Part shown: positions 8,432 through 16,730 of the stretch, piece by piece
Numbering within the stretch: position 1 is the stretch's first letter
Layout of the letters: the number at the start of each line of letters is the position of its first letter
Origin: Nitrosomonas sp.
Lineage (GTDB): Bacteria > Pseudomonadota > Gammaproteobacteria > Burkholderiales > Nitrosomonadaceae
DNA length: 64,000 nt
Assembly (NCBI GenBank): GCA_019745325.1
Contig: JAIETK010000008.1
Location: 248,001 to 312,000, forward strand
Reading direction: 5' to 3'
The notes under the pieces: model-generated
Databases searched by the model: none
The model's input: only the letters and a program-made list of their open reading frames with translations
What the model was told of the DNA's origin: nothing
Program-made: the position numbers and the translations under genes

Positions 8432-9286
8432 CTAATGAATCGTAGGTCCGGCCTCTTTAAAAACCGCATCGACTGCCAGCGCATCCAACCGATATTCGCG
8501 ATTGCAAATATCGTCGTGAATCACGACTTCGCCGAATTCCTGCAAAATCGCATCGACTTCCTCGCGTCCCAATGAGCGCAGCATTGCGTAAATTTTAGCC
8601 GGATTGGCCTGGCAGCCATATTGCACGTGTCTGGCATCGAAGATACGAATGGTTTCTTGGTAAAACAGGCGAACCAGTATTTCTTCAACGGGTAATTCAA
8701 ACAGCGGATGTTCATGAATCGTTGCAGCCAATGCTTCGGCGCGGGTCCAGCCGTCTGGGTCGAGCAAGTCGGCGTCAGGAAGTTTCTGCAGCAGCAACCC
8801 GAAAATCGCACTGCCGGTGGTGATCAGAAACATGCGCGTTTGTAATTGCTCGGATTGATTGAAATAGTGTTCGAAAATTTCAGCGATGGTGCCGCCGTTG
8901 AGCGGCACGATACTTTGATACGTTTCCCGCATCGATAGCATGTCCAGCGTGAGAATCAGTTGCCCGTGTCCTAGTAATTCGGGTACTGAATCTGTTTCAA
9001 TTCGCTGAGCGCATTTTGCCATGCCCCGCAGTTGTAAATTTTCGGTGCAATCCAGTACCAGCATCGAAACCGGACCACTGCCGGTTAATTGAATGGTCAG
9101 GCGGCCGGTTTGTTTGAGATTTTCACTCAATAGCAGGGTTACGGCGCTCATTTCTCCCAATAAATGAGTGACTGGATCCGGATAGTTGCGGCCCGATAAT
9201 ATATCTTGCCAGACCGAATCCAGATGAACGATAGCGCCGCGTATGTCGAGGTTTTCCAGCAGAAAGCGCTGCACGTAGTTGCTCAT
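8432..9286 (-). CDS. hslO: Hsp33-family chaperone with only two of four zinc cysteines
   Basis: This 284-residue cytoplasmic holdase matches Hsp33 over its length: start NYVQRFLLENLDIRGAIV, the GSGPVSMLVLDC region, and the C-terminal LGREEVDAILQEFGEVVIH block. In canonical Hsp33 a CxC and a CxxC bind zinc and act as the redox switch. Here the first pair reads Y-G-C-Q-A (Cys225, Ala227) and the second D-D-I-C (Asp258, Cys261), so only one cysteine of each pair remains. Zinc binding and oxidative activation must be altered or lost. It is the last gene of the minus-strand hyp block, 36 bases after hypF. Identity is firm; the altered site is read directly from the sequence. Confidence 0.92.
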   Translation of the reverse strand: MSNYVQRFLLENLDIRGAIVHLDSVWQDILSGRNYPDPVTHLLGEMSAVTLLLSENLKQTGRLTIQLTGSGPVSMLVLDCTENLQLRGMAKCAQRIETDSVPELLGHGQLILTLDMLSMRETYQSIVPLNGGTIAEIFEHYFNQSEQLQTRMFLITTGSAIFGLLLQKLPDADLLDPDGWTRAEALAATIHEHPLFELPVEEILVRLFYQETIRIFDARHVQYGCQANPAKIYAMLRSLGREEVDAILQEFGEVVIHDDICNREYRLDALAVDAVFKEAGPTIH

Positions 9287-9322
9287 TTCATGACCTTTGT
9301 ATTATATGTGATTAGGCTGCTA

Positions 9323-10444
9323 TTATAACCGCTTGCTTTGCAGTGCGACCCAAGCTTGCCCGAGCGATATCGCGCGATCATCGGGCGGCAATTGCCGCGC
9401 CCCTAGGAGTTTGAAACCATCAGCGGCTAATTGCCGCACCAGGCCTTGCCGCAGCACGGTATTGTGAAAGCAGCCGCCGCCAAGCGCGAGCGTTGAAATT
9501 TGAAAATGTTGCGCGGCTGTTTTCACCCACTCGGCCAATCCAGCAATCAACGTGGCATGGAACAGGGCGGCTGCAAAGGCCGTATCACGGTTGTTATCGC
9601 GGCAATCGATCAGCGCCGAAAGGGTTGGCGAGAAATCCAACGCATTTTCCGCGGTGATTCGATAACCGCGGGCCAAAGACGGTACCGATCCATGGCGTTC
9701 CGCAAGTTGTTGCAATTGAATTGCGGCTTGTGCTTCTTGCATCTGAATCAAATTAACGCCCAGCAAACCTGCCGCCGCGTCGAATAACCGGCCCATGCTC
9801 GAGGTTTGCGGACAATTGAAGTTTTTCATCAGTATCGATGCAACCGTTGCAGCTGCAGGTTGATCGGCGTAACGCGGCATAATTTCATCGCGCCGGTTCA
9901 GCCGGTCGAGGGCGGCGGCTGCCATGCGCCACGGCTCCAGCGCTGCGCGATCGCCACCCGGTAGCGCCAAGGTCGAGAGATGACCGAAGCGCTCGAATTC
10001 CGCGCCATCGACCCATAACAGCTCTCCGCCCCAAGGTTGGCCATCCGTTCCAAATCCGACACCATCCAACGCTAACCCCAGCACTGGCTGCGTAATTCCA
10101 TGCTCGGCACAAATCGCGGCGATATGGGCATGGTGGTGTTGCACCGGCAAAATTGGAATCTGCTGTTGTTCGCTAAATGCTTGCGCAAATTGCGTGCTGT
10201 AAAAATCCGGATGCAAATCGTGCGTGACTATATCCGGCGGTTCAGGATAAGCGCGTAGCATGCGCTGCACCGTGCTATCGAATTGTGTGCGGGTTCCGGC
10301 AGCGCCGAGATCGCCGATTAACGGCGACACGTAAGCGGTGCTGCGTTGCGTCAGGCAAACGGTATTTTTCAACCAGGCGCCGCATGCCAGTATGCTTCGA
10401 CCGGCATTAATGAGCGGGATGGTTATGTCTTCAGACTGATTCAA
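9323..10444 (-). CDS. hypF: HypF C-terminal (Kae1-like) half, hydrogenase maturation
   Basis: This 373-residue protein corresponds only to the Kae1/TobZ-like carbamoyltransferase domain of HypF. Motifs include [31 protein letters not shown] and ALGGGCFHN. Full-length HypF (about 750 residues) also has an acylphosphatase domain, zinc fingers and a YrdC domain, all absent here. HypF makes the carbamoyl group that becomes the cyanide ligands of the NiFe site, with HypE. The start overlaps hypB by 14 bases and begins naturally at the Kae1 domain, so this is not an obvious truncation scar. A similarly short HypF1 is known in Ralstonia eutropha. The N-terminal activities must come from elsewhere. 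Confidence 0.88.
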   Translation of the reverse strand: MNQSEDITIPLINAGRSILACGAWLKNTVCLTQRSTAYVSPLIGDLGAAGTRTQFDSTVQRMLRAYPEPPDIVTHDLHPDFYSTQFAQAFSEQQQIPILPVQHHHAHIAAICAEHGITQPVLGLALDGVGFGTDGQPWGGELLWVDGAEFERFGHLSTLALPGGDRAALEPWRMAAAALDRLNRRDEIMPRYADQPAAATVASILMKNFNCPQTSSMGRLFDAAAGLLGVNLIQMQEAQAAIQLQQLAERHGSVPSLARGYRITAENALDFSPTLSALIDCRDNNRDTAFAAALFHATLIAGLAEWVKTAAQHFQISTLALGGGCFHNTVLRQGLVRQLAADGFKLLGARQLPPDDRAISLGQAWVALQSKRL

Positions 10445-11348
10445 ACGACGTAGAATGGTTGTTATTAGGGACTCCGGGTGGGATAGCCACGCGGCGGCAG
10501 TTGGCTTCGATCCAGTCGCACCATGCGTGCATGCCGGTTCCTTGCGTCGCCGAGAGTTGTATCACCGGCAATCCGGGATGAACGCGATGGGCGTGGCCGA
10601 TAGCCAATTCGGTATCGAAACTCAGATAGGGCAATAGATCGCATTTATTCAACAACATCAAGTCGGCGGCATGGAACATATCGGGATATTTCAACGGCTT
10701 ATCTTCACCTTCGGTAACCGACAAAATGACGACTTTATGCGCTTCGCCAAGATCAAAGCTGGAAGGGCAGACCAAGTTGCCGACATTTTCGATCAGCAGC
10801 AAGCTGTTATCCTGCAGCGGCAATTGCCGGATAGCTTGCGCGATCATGTGCGCATCCAGATGACAGCCTTTGCCGGTATTGATTTGAATGGCAGGAATAC
10901 CGGTGGCGCGAATGCACTCGGCATCATGATCGGTTTGCTGGTCGCCTTCAATCACGGCAACCGGAAATTTATTACGCAGTTTCTCGATGGTTTTAACCAG
11001 CAGGCTGGTTTTTCCGGAACCGGGGCTGGAAACCAGATTCAGCGCAAAAATACCGCGCTTCGCAAAGTATTGGCGGTTTTCAGTGGCGTATTCATTATTT
11101 TTGTCCAGAATATCGCGTTCGATTTTAACCATGCGCGCCTGACTCATTCCCGGTGCATGCATCCCCGCGATACCGGCGCCAAAATCAATCTTTTTCGGGC
11201 TTTCGGCAGTTGCCGGTGCGGTAGGATGATGCTGATCACCAAGATCTATGGAGCGGAATCGCAGCGGTTTACCGGAATGTTGCTGCGGCTCAATCGATTG
11301 ACCGTTAATGCGGGTATGACCGGTACCGCATCCGCAGGTTGTACACAT
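10431..11348 (-). CDS. hypB: HypB, GTPase for hydrogenase nickel insertion
   Basis: A 305-residue GTPase that delivers nickel to the large hydrogenase subunit together with HypA. The N-terminus carries the metal-binding [11 protein letters not shown] variable linker (about 12-75) is followed by the G domain: P-loop [31 protein letters not shown], and the base-recognition LLNKCDLL. The family cysteine/histidine metal site appears in [10 protein letters not shown]. The linker is short and has only scattered histidines, so it is not a strong nickel-storage type. A tail after EANCRR continues for about 20 residues. It lies 10 bases after hypA and overlaps hypF. Confidence 0.96.
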   Translation of the reverse strand: MCTTCGCGTGHTRINGQSIEPQQHSGKPLRFRSIDLGDQHHPTAPATAESPKKIDFGAGIAGMHAPGMSQARMVKIERDILDKNNEYATENRQYFAKRGIFALNLVSSPGSGKTSLLVKTIEKLRNKFPVAVIEGDQQTDHDAECIRATGIPAIQINTGKGCHLDAHMIAQAIRQLPLQDNSLLLIENVGNLVCPSSFDLGEAHKVVILSVTEGEDKPLKYPDMFHAADLMLLNKCDLLPYLSFDTELAIGHAHRVHPGLPVIQLSATQGTGMHAWCDWIEANCRRVAIPPGVPNNNHSTSFESV

Positions 11349-11358
11349 AATAACCTCC

Positions 11359-11700
11359 TTACTCGACTTCCAATTCTAAAATACGCATCCCATCGCCTTG
11401 GGTGATTGTGCGTGCGTAACTGCCGCAATGCGAACAGGCCTGGTCATACGATACAATGGGGAAACATTGCTGGCATTGCGTGCACAGCGCTTGTCCTGCG
11501 ATTTCAATTATTTCCAGTTTAGCCTGCCGGGCCACGCTATCTTGCGTGACGATTTCAAAATAAAAACGCAGTGGCTCTAATTCGACACAAGCCAGTTGCC
11601 CGATTTCCAGAAAAACCGTTTTAACTCGTGTAAATTGCTGTTCGTGCGCAGCGTCCTCAATGATTTGCAGCAAGTTCTCAGCGAGAGAAAGTTCGTGCAT
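11359..11700 (-). CDS. hypA: HypA, nickel metallochaperone
   Basis: A 113-residue protein beginning [11 protein letters not shown], where the N-terminal Met-His-Glu forms the nickel site. Two CxxC pairs (CTQCQQC and ACSHC) make the structural zinc site. Length equals the family norm. It hands nickel to HypB during NiFe-hydrogenase maturation. It starts six bases after the stop of the 30-residue small protein, and GGAG inside the end of that small frame could be its ribosome-binding site, so the genes are tightly coupled. Confidence 0.96.
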   Translation of the reverse strand: MHELSLAENLLQIIEDAAHEQQFTRVKTVFLEIGQLACVELEPLRFYFEIVTQDSVARQAKLEIIEIAGQALCTQCQQCFPIVSYDQACSHCGSYARTITQGDGMRILELEVE

Positions 11701-11706
11701 CGGTTG

Positions 11707-11799
11707 TTACTGCAACTCCAATAAGCCGCCTAGTCCCATCACCGCGACGAAAAGCAGCGGTATCGACCAGATTTTGATTGTTAGTGTCAATTCTTTCAT
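11707..11799 (-). CDS. 30-residue small membrane protein, coupled to the hydrogenase protease gene
   Basis: The minus-strand ATG at 11799 overlaps the stop of the protease gene as ATGA, and the TAA at 11707-11709 lies just before the hypA start. The predicted product begins MKELTLTIK, continues with a hydrophobic stretch WSIPLLFVAVMGLGG and ends LLELQ: one possible transmembrane helix with a basic N-terminal side. The ATGA overlap, the short gap to hypA and the sensible topology favour translation. I do not recognise a family. It may act in hydrogenase maturation or membrane attachment, or only maintain translational coupling. Confidence 0.6.
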   Translation of the reverse strand: MKELTLTIKIWSIPLLFVAVMGLGGLLELQ

Positions 11800-12239
11800 T
11801 TGCATTGTAATAGCCATTGCCGGATGGCCGTCGAAGCGGCTTGCAGATTGCTATCGGCTTGCTTGCTTAAGCGATCGCCCAACTCAAAGGAATATCCCCG
11901 GATGCGCAGTAACAATGACGGAGGCGGCGGCCGCCGGTAGATTTGCTGGAAAGTATAAAGTAAAGCTGCCGGTGTTACTGCATGACTGGTGTAGCTATCG
12001 TCTTTGCTGGCAAATACTTCGGAAAACTCAAAAGGGATTTTGCAAGCCACATCGGCATCGACAAATACCACTTGGTTATACCCGGTCAAATCGGCGGCAT
12101 GTTCGACCATCAGTTGCATATCGACAAGACTGGTTAAGCACGGAAGCTTATATTGATTGATCTGTTCAACCAATAATGGCCCCAGCGCATCGTCGCCGCG
12201 GCTGGGGTTACCGTAGCCGAAGAATAGCAGTTTGTGCAT
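11796..12239 (-). CDS. Hydrogenase maturation endopeptidase (HoxW/HyaD family)
   Basis: A 147-residue protease that removes the C-terminal tail of the NiFe large subunit after nickel insertion. The family start FGYGNPSRGDDALGP supplies a nickel-sensing Asp; VVFVDADV supplies the second acidic ligand and the late SHAVTP supplies the His. The form of these motifs resembles the HoxW type that serves bidirectional NAD-linked (group 3) hydrogenases, but this subtype is inferred. No structural hydrogenase gene lies in the window. It is the first gene of the hyp block, directly downstream of repeat copy B. Confidence 0.88.
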   Translation of the reverse strand: MHKLLFFGYGNPSRGDDALGPLLVEQINQYKLPCLTSLVDMQLMVEHAADLTGYNQVVFVDADVACKIPFEFSEVFASKDDSYTSHAVTPAALLYTFQQIYRRPPPPSLLLRIRGYSFELGDRLSKQADSNLQAASTAIRQWLLQCK

Positions 12240-12284
12240 GAATGAATGACTCTTCTTAAGAAAAGCAAGAATGCCGGAGGTTTG

Positions 12285-12429
12285 GGGAAATGCTGATTAA
12301 TTGACTGCGCGAGCGAATCGCATCAATGCGTGGTACTCGCATCCTTGTCTATCTTGTTGATATGTCTCGGTTGCTGCGTTCCGTGCATCTCGTGCTTCAT
12401 CTCATTCGTTGAATTAATCAGCGTTTCCT
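12285..12429. repeat. Dispersed palindromic repeat, copy B
   Basis: Ends GGGAAATGCTGATTAATT and AATTAATCAGCGTTTCCT; the interior carries the family blocks CTATCTTGTTGATATGTCTC and GTTGCTGCGTTCCGTGC. It separates the TPM-domain gene from the hydrogenase protease gene on the minus strand. Its outer edge overlaps the stop codon of the TPM-domain gene (TAA at 12429-12431), so insertion may have set that gene's 3' end. Confidence 0.88.
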
Positions 12430-12929
12430 TAGAGTATCACCGGTTTATCCGGCAACTCATTTTTTTCTTTGTTGGGATCCAATGGGAAATGTTTTTGCAA
12501 CTGTGCGCCAACAGCCTGGATTCCTTCGATGATGCCGGTTTTGAATTGCTGCTGCCGGAATGAGGCTTCCATCACGCGGCATATTGTTTCCCATTCTTGG
12601 CCGGTCACTTTGGCATGAATGCCGCGGTCGGCGATGATTTCAACGTCGCGATCGGCGAGCAGTAAATAGATCAGCACGCCGGTGTTTTGCTCGGTATCCC
12701 AGACACGGCGTTGCGAAAAAACCTCGATGGCCCGTTCGCGGGCGGTTTGGTTTTTCAGCAAGGAAGCCATGTTGAGTGATGCTTCGACGGCAAAACAAAT
12801 TTCACCGCTATGTTGCGCTTCCGATTGCCGGATTGCTTGTTCGATGGCTGCGAGCGTATCGGCCGGGAATAAACGCCGCACAGTCAATTGTCCGGTCATA
12901 AAATGCTGCAGCATCCGCGATAAATTCAC
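12429..12929 (-). CDS. TPM-domain protein (short form)
   Basis: 166 residues, no signal peptide. The TPM fold is indicated by LAAIEQAIRQSEAQHSGEIC near the start and VWDTEQNTGVLIYLLLADRD with EIIADRGIHAKV in the middle. TPM domains are found in YgcG/Psb32-type proteins; some have been reported as phosphatases. It starts directly at the stop of the larger TPM protein and belongs to a LemA, TPM, TPM operon. The coding end coincides with the edge of repeat copy B; the last residues DPNKEKNELPDKPVIL could be native or partly changed by insertion. Confidence 0.8.
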   Translation of the reverse strand: MNLSRMLQHFMTGQLTVRRLFPADTLAAIEQAIRQSEAQHSGEICFAVEASLNMASLLKNQTARERAIEVFSQRRVWDTEQNTGVLIYLLLADRDVEIIADRGIHAKVTGQEWETICRVMEASFRQQQFKTGIIEGIQAVGAQLQKHFPLDPNKEKNELPDKPVIL

Positions 12930-13820
12930 CTACCATCTCCCCGATGCGCCGCCACCGCCAAAACCGCCTCCGCCGCCGCCAAAGCCACCACCTCCACCGA
13001 ATCCGCCCGAGCGGAAATCACGATCCGGCCAATAACCGCGATTACCCCGATAGATACCGCCGCCGGGATTTAAAAAGAGCGTTGCGATGAATCCGGCTAT
13101 GGCAATGAAGATAGCGGTGATCAATGAAGAAAAGAGCAACCACCCGATGAGTCCCAGACCGATTCCGGTCACGGTTGCTCCGGCAAGCCTGCCGAGCATG
13201 ACTTGTAAAATTCTTCCGAATACAAAAGGAAAAATCAGCAGAAAGACAAAGGCATCGGAAAGGGATTCCGGATGACTCGATCGGTTATTTTGTGCCGGAG
13301 GAAGCGGTTCGCCTTTGATGGCCGCAAGAATCGCATCGACACCGGCATCGATGCCATCGGCAAAATGACCTTGTTTAAAGTGCGGCGTGATGATTTCGGC
13401 GATGATCCGTTTTGCTTTTGCATCCGGTAGCGCGCCTTCGAGACCGTAACCGACTTCCAAGCGCAGCGACCGGTCATTTTTTGCTATCAGCAGCAATACG
13501 CCGTTATCAATGCCTTTGCGCCCGAGTTTCCAGGCTTCGGCAACGCGCATGGCATATTGTTCGATGGTTTCAGGTTTGGTAGTAGGTATGATCAGAACTG
13601 CGATCTGACTGCCCTTATTTTTCTCAAACGCTGCTAATTTTTGTTCCAATTGATTAACTTCACCGGCGCTTAACGTAGCCGTCAAATCGGTAACGCGTGA
13701 TTTAAGATCCGGAACAGCGTCTTCCGCATGACTATGCGCGGCGAAAACGGACAGGCAAGTTGCGGCTATCAGCGCATATAACCAATACCGGATCGTGTGA
13801 TTGAATGTCATGTTGAACAT
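12930..13820 (-). CDS. YgcG-type TPM-domain membrane protein with glycine-rich tail
   Basis: A 296-residue exported protein. The signal peptide ends near AAHSHA, followed by a TPM domain (about 35-170; NQLEQKLAAFEKNKGSQIAV, GKDNGVLLLIA-like GIDNGVLLLIAKNDR). Two or three hydrophobic segments follow (about 195-260) and then a tail of GGGGGFGGGGG type ending ASGRW. This is the classic YgcG form, encoded beside lemA in many bacteria. The TPM domain should face the periplasm. The function of the LemA-YgcG pair is unknown, with envelope stress or protein quality control proposed. Two in-frame ATGs (13820, 13811) are possible starts. Confidence 0.88.
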   Translation of the reverse strand: MFNMTFNHTIRYWLYALIAATCLSVFAAHSHAEDAVPDLKSRVTDLTATLSAGEVNQLEQKLAAFEKNKGSQIAVLIIPTTKPETIEQYAMRVAEAWKLGRKGIDNGVLLLIAKNDRSLRLEVGYGLEGALPDAKAKRIIAEIITPHFKQGHFADGIDAGVDAILAAIKGEPLPPAQNNRSSHPESLSDAFVFLLIFPFVFGRILQVMLGRLAGATVTGIGLGLIGWLLFSSLITAIFIAIAGFIATLFLNPGGGIYRGNRGYWPDRDFRSGGFGGGGGFGGGGGGFGGGGASGRW

Positions 13821-13872
13821 TAATCAACAATCGGTAAGTTGCAGAAAGTGATGTAATGCAACGGTTTGCATG

Positions 13873-14484
13873 TCATTTTCCCGGTATGCCGGGCGCATGA
13901 AAGTCAACATCTGGAGGCGCGGAAATTTCTTGTTCATTCTCTACCGTAAAACTGGGTTTTGTCTGAAAACCCAATACCATTGCAGTGAGGTTGCTGGGAA
14001 ACGATCGAACCACGGTATTATATTCTTGCACCGCTTTGATATAGCGATTACGCGCAACCGCGATACGGTTTTCAGTACCTTCCAATTGTGCTTGTAAATC
14101 ACGGAAGTTGGCATCGGATTTGAGTTCCGGATAGTTCTCGACGACTACCAGCAGTTTTGACAGCGCGCTTGTTAAATCTCCTTGCGCTTTCTGAAACTTG
14201 GCAAAAGCGTCGGTATCATTGATCAGATCCGGTGATGCTTGGATACTTCCTACTTGAGAACGCGCCTGGGTGACATTCAGCAGCACTTCTTTTTCTTGAG
14301 TTGCAAATCCCTTAACCGTATTCACCAAATTGGGGATCAGATCGGCGCGGCGCTTATACTGATTCAAAACTTCCGCCCAGCTGGCTTTAATTTGCTCATC
14401 CGTGGATTGCAGCGCATTGTAGCCGCAGCCGCTCAAGAATAGCGTACTTAATATGACGAATCGAAATAGTAGCGTCCGTATCAT
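13873..14484 (-). CDS. lemA: LemA family lipoprotein
   Basis: A 203-residue protein with a lipobox LSTLFLSGC, so the LemA helix bundle is lipid-anchored rather than held by an N-terminal helix. LemA motifs are clear: QIKASWAEVLNQYKRRADLI, PNLVNTVKGFATQEKEVL and NRYIKAVQEYN. ATG 14484 has GAGGGA just upstream; the frame upstream to 14499 has only TTG. It is the first gene of the LemA, TPM, TPM unit. The presence of two LemA types within 11 kb, one with GIDE and one with TPM partners, suggests two parallel systems. Confidence 0.92.
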   Translation of the reverse strand: MIRTLLFRFVILSTLFLSGCGYNALQSTDEQIKASWAEVLNQYKRRADLIPNLVNTVKGFATQEKEVLLNVTQARSQVGSIQASPDLINDTDAFAKFQKAQGDLTSALSKLLVVVENYPELKSDANFRDLQAQLEGTENRIAVARNRYIKAVQEYNTVVRSFPSNLTAMVLGFQTKPSFTVENEQEISAPPDVDFHAPGIPGK

Positions 14485-14800
14485 CTTTCCCTCGATCAAA
14501 TAGAAATTGATTAGTTAATTGCAGTAATAATCATTATCCGTGATAACTATAAATAATATGATTGAATTCAAGAAAATCAACGCATGCATTGCGAGTATTG
14601 ATTTGCGGCGGTTGAATTAACTGAATGGCTTATGATAGTCCGTGTATTTTTATTGAAGTTCTGTAAAATAATCAGCCTGGATACAATGATTACAATCATA
14701 CCGGTTTTAATTTTTTTATTAAGTGTCAGAATCCAAAGAAATTGACGATGTGCATCAAATAATTGTCTTAATGTATTAATTTTTTTAAAGGGAGAGTTTT
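14485..14800. other. Divergent promoter region
   Basis: An AT-rich gap between the LemA lipoprotein gene (minus) and a three-helix membrane protein (plus). A TTGACG at 14742-14747 could serve as a -35 element for the plus-strand gene but no good -10 follows at 17 bases. A TTGAATTCAA palindrome is near 14565. No gene seen. Confidence 0.35.
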
Positions 14801-15193
14801 ATGAGTATGGAAAGTGAGATGAGAATGAGATTTGGAGGTTTTTGGAACTCCCTCATTTTGCTCATTGTAATTATTATTTGTTTACGCTTTTCAAGCCTTG
14901 AGTTTGCGGATGAAGGCTTAACAAAACGGATTTTCAGCGCCTTGCATCTCTTTTTAGGGTGTGTTGCGGCAGGCTTTTTATTGGGGATTTTTAAGATCTT
15001 CCTCGCATTTTCCAATCAAACGTATACGCGCGCGCCGGCATCCGCAAATTTCGCATTAGGTCTTAAATATGGCATTGTGGCCGGTGGAATGTTGATTCTG
15101 ATCGTGGGTATGTTGCAACTGGATAATTTCCTGGGGGTATTTCAACCAATCGTTACTGGTTTAATCGCAAAGTTGACGGCTTTTTTTGTATAA
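14801..15193 (+). CDS. Hypothetical three-helix membrane protein
   Basis: 130 residues, not recognised. Three hydrophobic helices are apparent: NSLILLIVIIICL (about 16-30), a second at about 48-70 (LHLFLGCVAAGFLLGIFKIF) and a third at about 88-110 (YGIVAGGMLILIVGML), with a hydrophobic C-terminus. A good ribosome-binding site (GGGAGAG) lies four bases before the ATG. It is convergent with the dynamin-like GTPase gene and ends shortly before a shared hairpin. It may be an inner-membrane protein without enzymatic motifs. Confidence 0.7.
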   Translation: MSMESEMRMRFGGFWNSLILLIVIIICLRFSSLEFADEGLTKRIFSALHLFLGCVAAGFLLGIFKIFLAFSNQTYTRAPASANFALGLKYGIVAGGMLILIVGMLQLDNFLGVFQPIVTGLIAKLTAFFV

Positions 15194-15199
15194 ACAAAA

Positions 15200-15231
15200 A
15201 CCGGGGTCAGTCAGAAACCGGCTGCCCCGGT
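15200..15231 (-). terminator. Hairpin terminator between convergent genes
   Basis: ACCGGGGTCAG pairs with CTGCCCCGGT (one bulged T). On the minus strand it is followed by TTTTTGTTT, so it should end the dynamin-like GTPase transcript; it may also work for the plus-strand gene. Confidence 0.75.
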
Positions 15232-15266
15232 GATATCAGTAAAACTCCTTCTTCATCGTTTTTTGT

Positions 15267-16730
15267 TCAAACCTGCGAGTTCTCGCCGCCATTACCGGAA
15301 GGATTGGTGAATTGATCGTTCAAAGCTTGAATGTAATCATTGGCCTCATTGATGACTTCATCAATCGTTTGTTGCGTGGTTTCATTCCAACCTGCCGGGC
15401 CTGACAGGAACATCGGCCGGATTGCGGCGGTGCTTTTGTTGAAAGCTTGCATATATTGCTTATAGGTGTCTTGATCGTTACCTAATTCGGCAGCCAGTTT
15501 CTTCAGCAAACCATTGGCAACCGCGCGGCGGATGGAAAAATGAGTATACAGAATCGAAAGTATTATCAAAGCTGCGATAATCACCGAAGTGGTATCGTGT
15601 TGTTGCAGCTTTTCCTGAAAAGCTGGTAATAAGCTCCACGAATCGGTCAAGTGCAAACCGGTTCCAGCTAATACAGCTAATGAGCTGAATGCCAAACCAT
15701 CAAACAGCATCACTTTGCTTTTCCATTTGTTCAGCATGTCGGAAAGTTTGACGACAAAATGATTCTTGATGCTCTTGGCGGTTTGCTCGAGTTTTCCGAC
15801 GATACGGTATGAACGTTCAACCTCAATTTGACGAACGCGCGCGTTGATATCGGCCATGTCCTCTTCGCGCTTTTTCTCGAAACGTTGCCGGATATGCGGG
15901 TTGGTGATCGGAACAGCGGCACTGGGATTATAAATGCGATAAAAACGGCCGCTAATCAAACCGACTTCCGCTAATGAGCGCTGCCAGGCTGACACGACTT
16001 CTTCGGGGTTGTCTTCTTGCGCGGTGACATCAATCTGGTTCAGGATGTATAAAAATTTATTGGCATCAGCACGGTTTACGCTGGCAGAAACCAGATAAGC
16101 CAATGTGTCCTGCATCGCCTTTGGTTCCGGATGGCGGGCATCGAAAAAAACCAGAACCAGATCGGATAGGTTGATAATGTGTTGCGTCAAGCGCAGTGTC
16201 GATGCACGCTGATTATCTGCGTCAAAGCCTGGAGAGTCGATCAAAATCTTTCCGCGCAGGGTTTCCGAGGGGCAGGTCTTAAGCTGCAGGTAAGCATCAA
16301 TCCGTTCTTGTCCGGCTTCTGAAATTTCTTCGATGCTGCGGCTGATCTGGAAGAAAGGAAAACGCGGATCAGCGTCTAATGCAATTCCGGGAAGGGTTTT
16401 CGCTTCATTGTGACGGCTGTAGCAGATCACTGTGAATTTATCATCGACTGCTTGATTGCCGGTGCGCTGCAGCGGTAGTTCCAGATACGAATTGATAAAA
16501 GTGGATTTGCCGGCGGAAAATGTACCCAGAACCGCGATCATCGGCCACCATGTCACAAAAGTCGCATAAGATTCGTCCTTCCCCAGCAATCCCATGCTAT
16601 GACCCACATAATCCATTTTCCTGAAGCTTTTGACAGCATTGGCCAGCGTCGGATTGTCCGGATGTTCGTCAGTCAAATGTTTTTGTAAGCTTTTGAGGTA
16701 CTTGTTAATTTGTGATGAGCTTTGTGACAT
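15267..16730 (-). CDS. Dynamin-like GTPase with membrane segments
   Basis: A 487-residue protein with a dynamin-type GTP-binding domain: P-loop GTFSAGKSTFINSYL (about 75), switch motif DSPGFDAD (about 165) and base-recognition NQID (about 235). Two hydrophobic helices follow (about 345-362 and 380-400; TSVIIAALIILSILYTHF), and the C-terminal part is helical. It resembles bacterial dynamin-like or EHD-like proteins that bind and remodel membranes, but the exact subfamily is unclear. ATG 16730 has AAGGGA upstream. It is monocistronic, with repeat copy C in its upstream region. Bacterial dynamins often come in pairs; no partner is adjacent. Confidence 0.8.
   Translation of the reverse strand: MSQSSSQINKYLKSLQKHLTDEHPDNPTLANAVKSFRKMDYVGHSMGLLGKDESYATFVTWWPMIAVLGTFSAGKSTFINSYLELPLQRTGNQAVDDKFTVICYSRHNEAKTLPGIALDADPRFPFFQISRSIEEISEAGQERIDAYLQLKTCPSETLRGKILIDSPGFDADNQRASTLRLTQHIINLSDLVLVFFDARHPEPKAMQDTLAYLVSASVNRADANKFLYILNQIDVTAQEDNPEEVVSAWQRSLAEVGLISGRFYRIYNPSAAVPITNPHIRQRFEKKREEDMADINARVRQIEVERSYRIVGKLEQTAKSIKNHFVVKLSDMLNKWKSKVMLFDGLAFSSLAVLAGTGLHLTDSWSLLPAFQEKLQQHDTTSVIIAALIILSILYTHFSIRRAVANGLLKKLAAELGNDQDTYKQYMQAFNKSTAAIRPMFLSGPAGWNETTQQTIDEVINEANDYIQALNDQFTNPSGNGGENSQV

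Noticed and set aside
10671..11405. Plus-strand 244-codon frame opposite hypB and hypA
   Set aside because: Antisense shadow of well-supported hyp genes with no own motifs.
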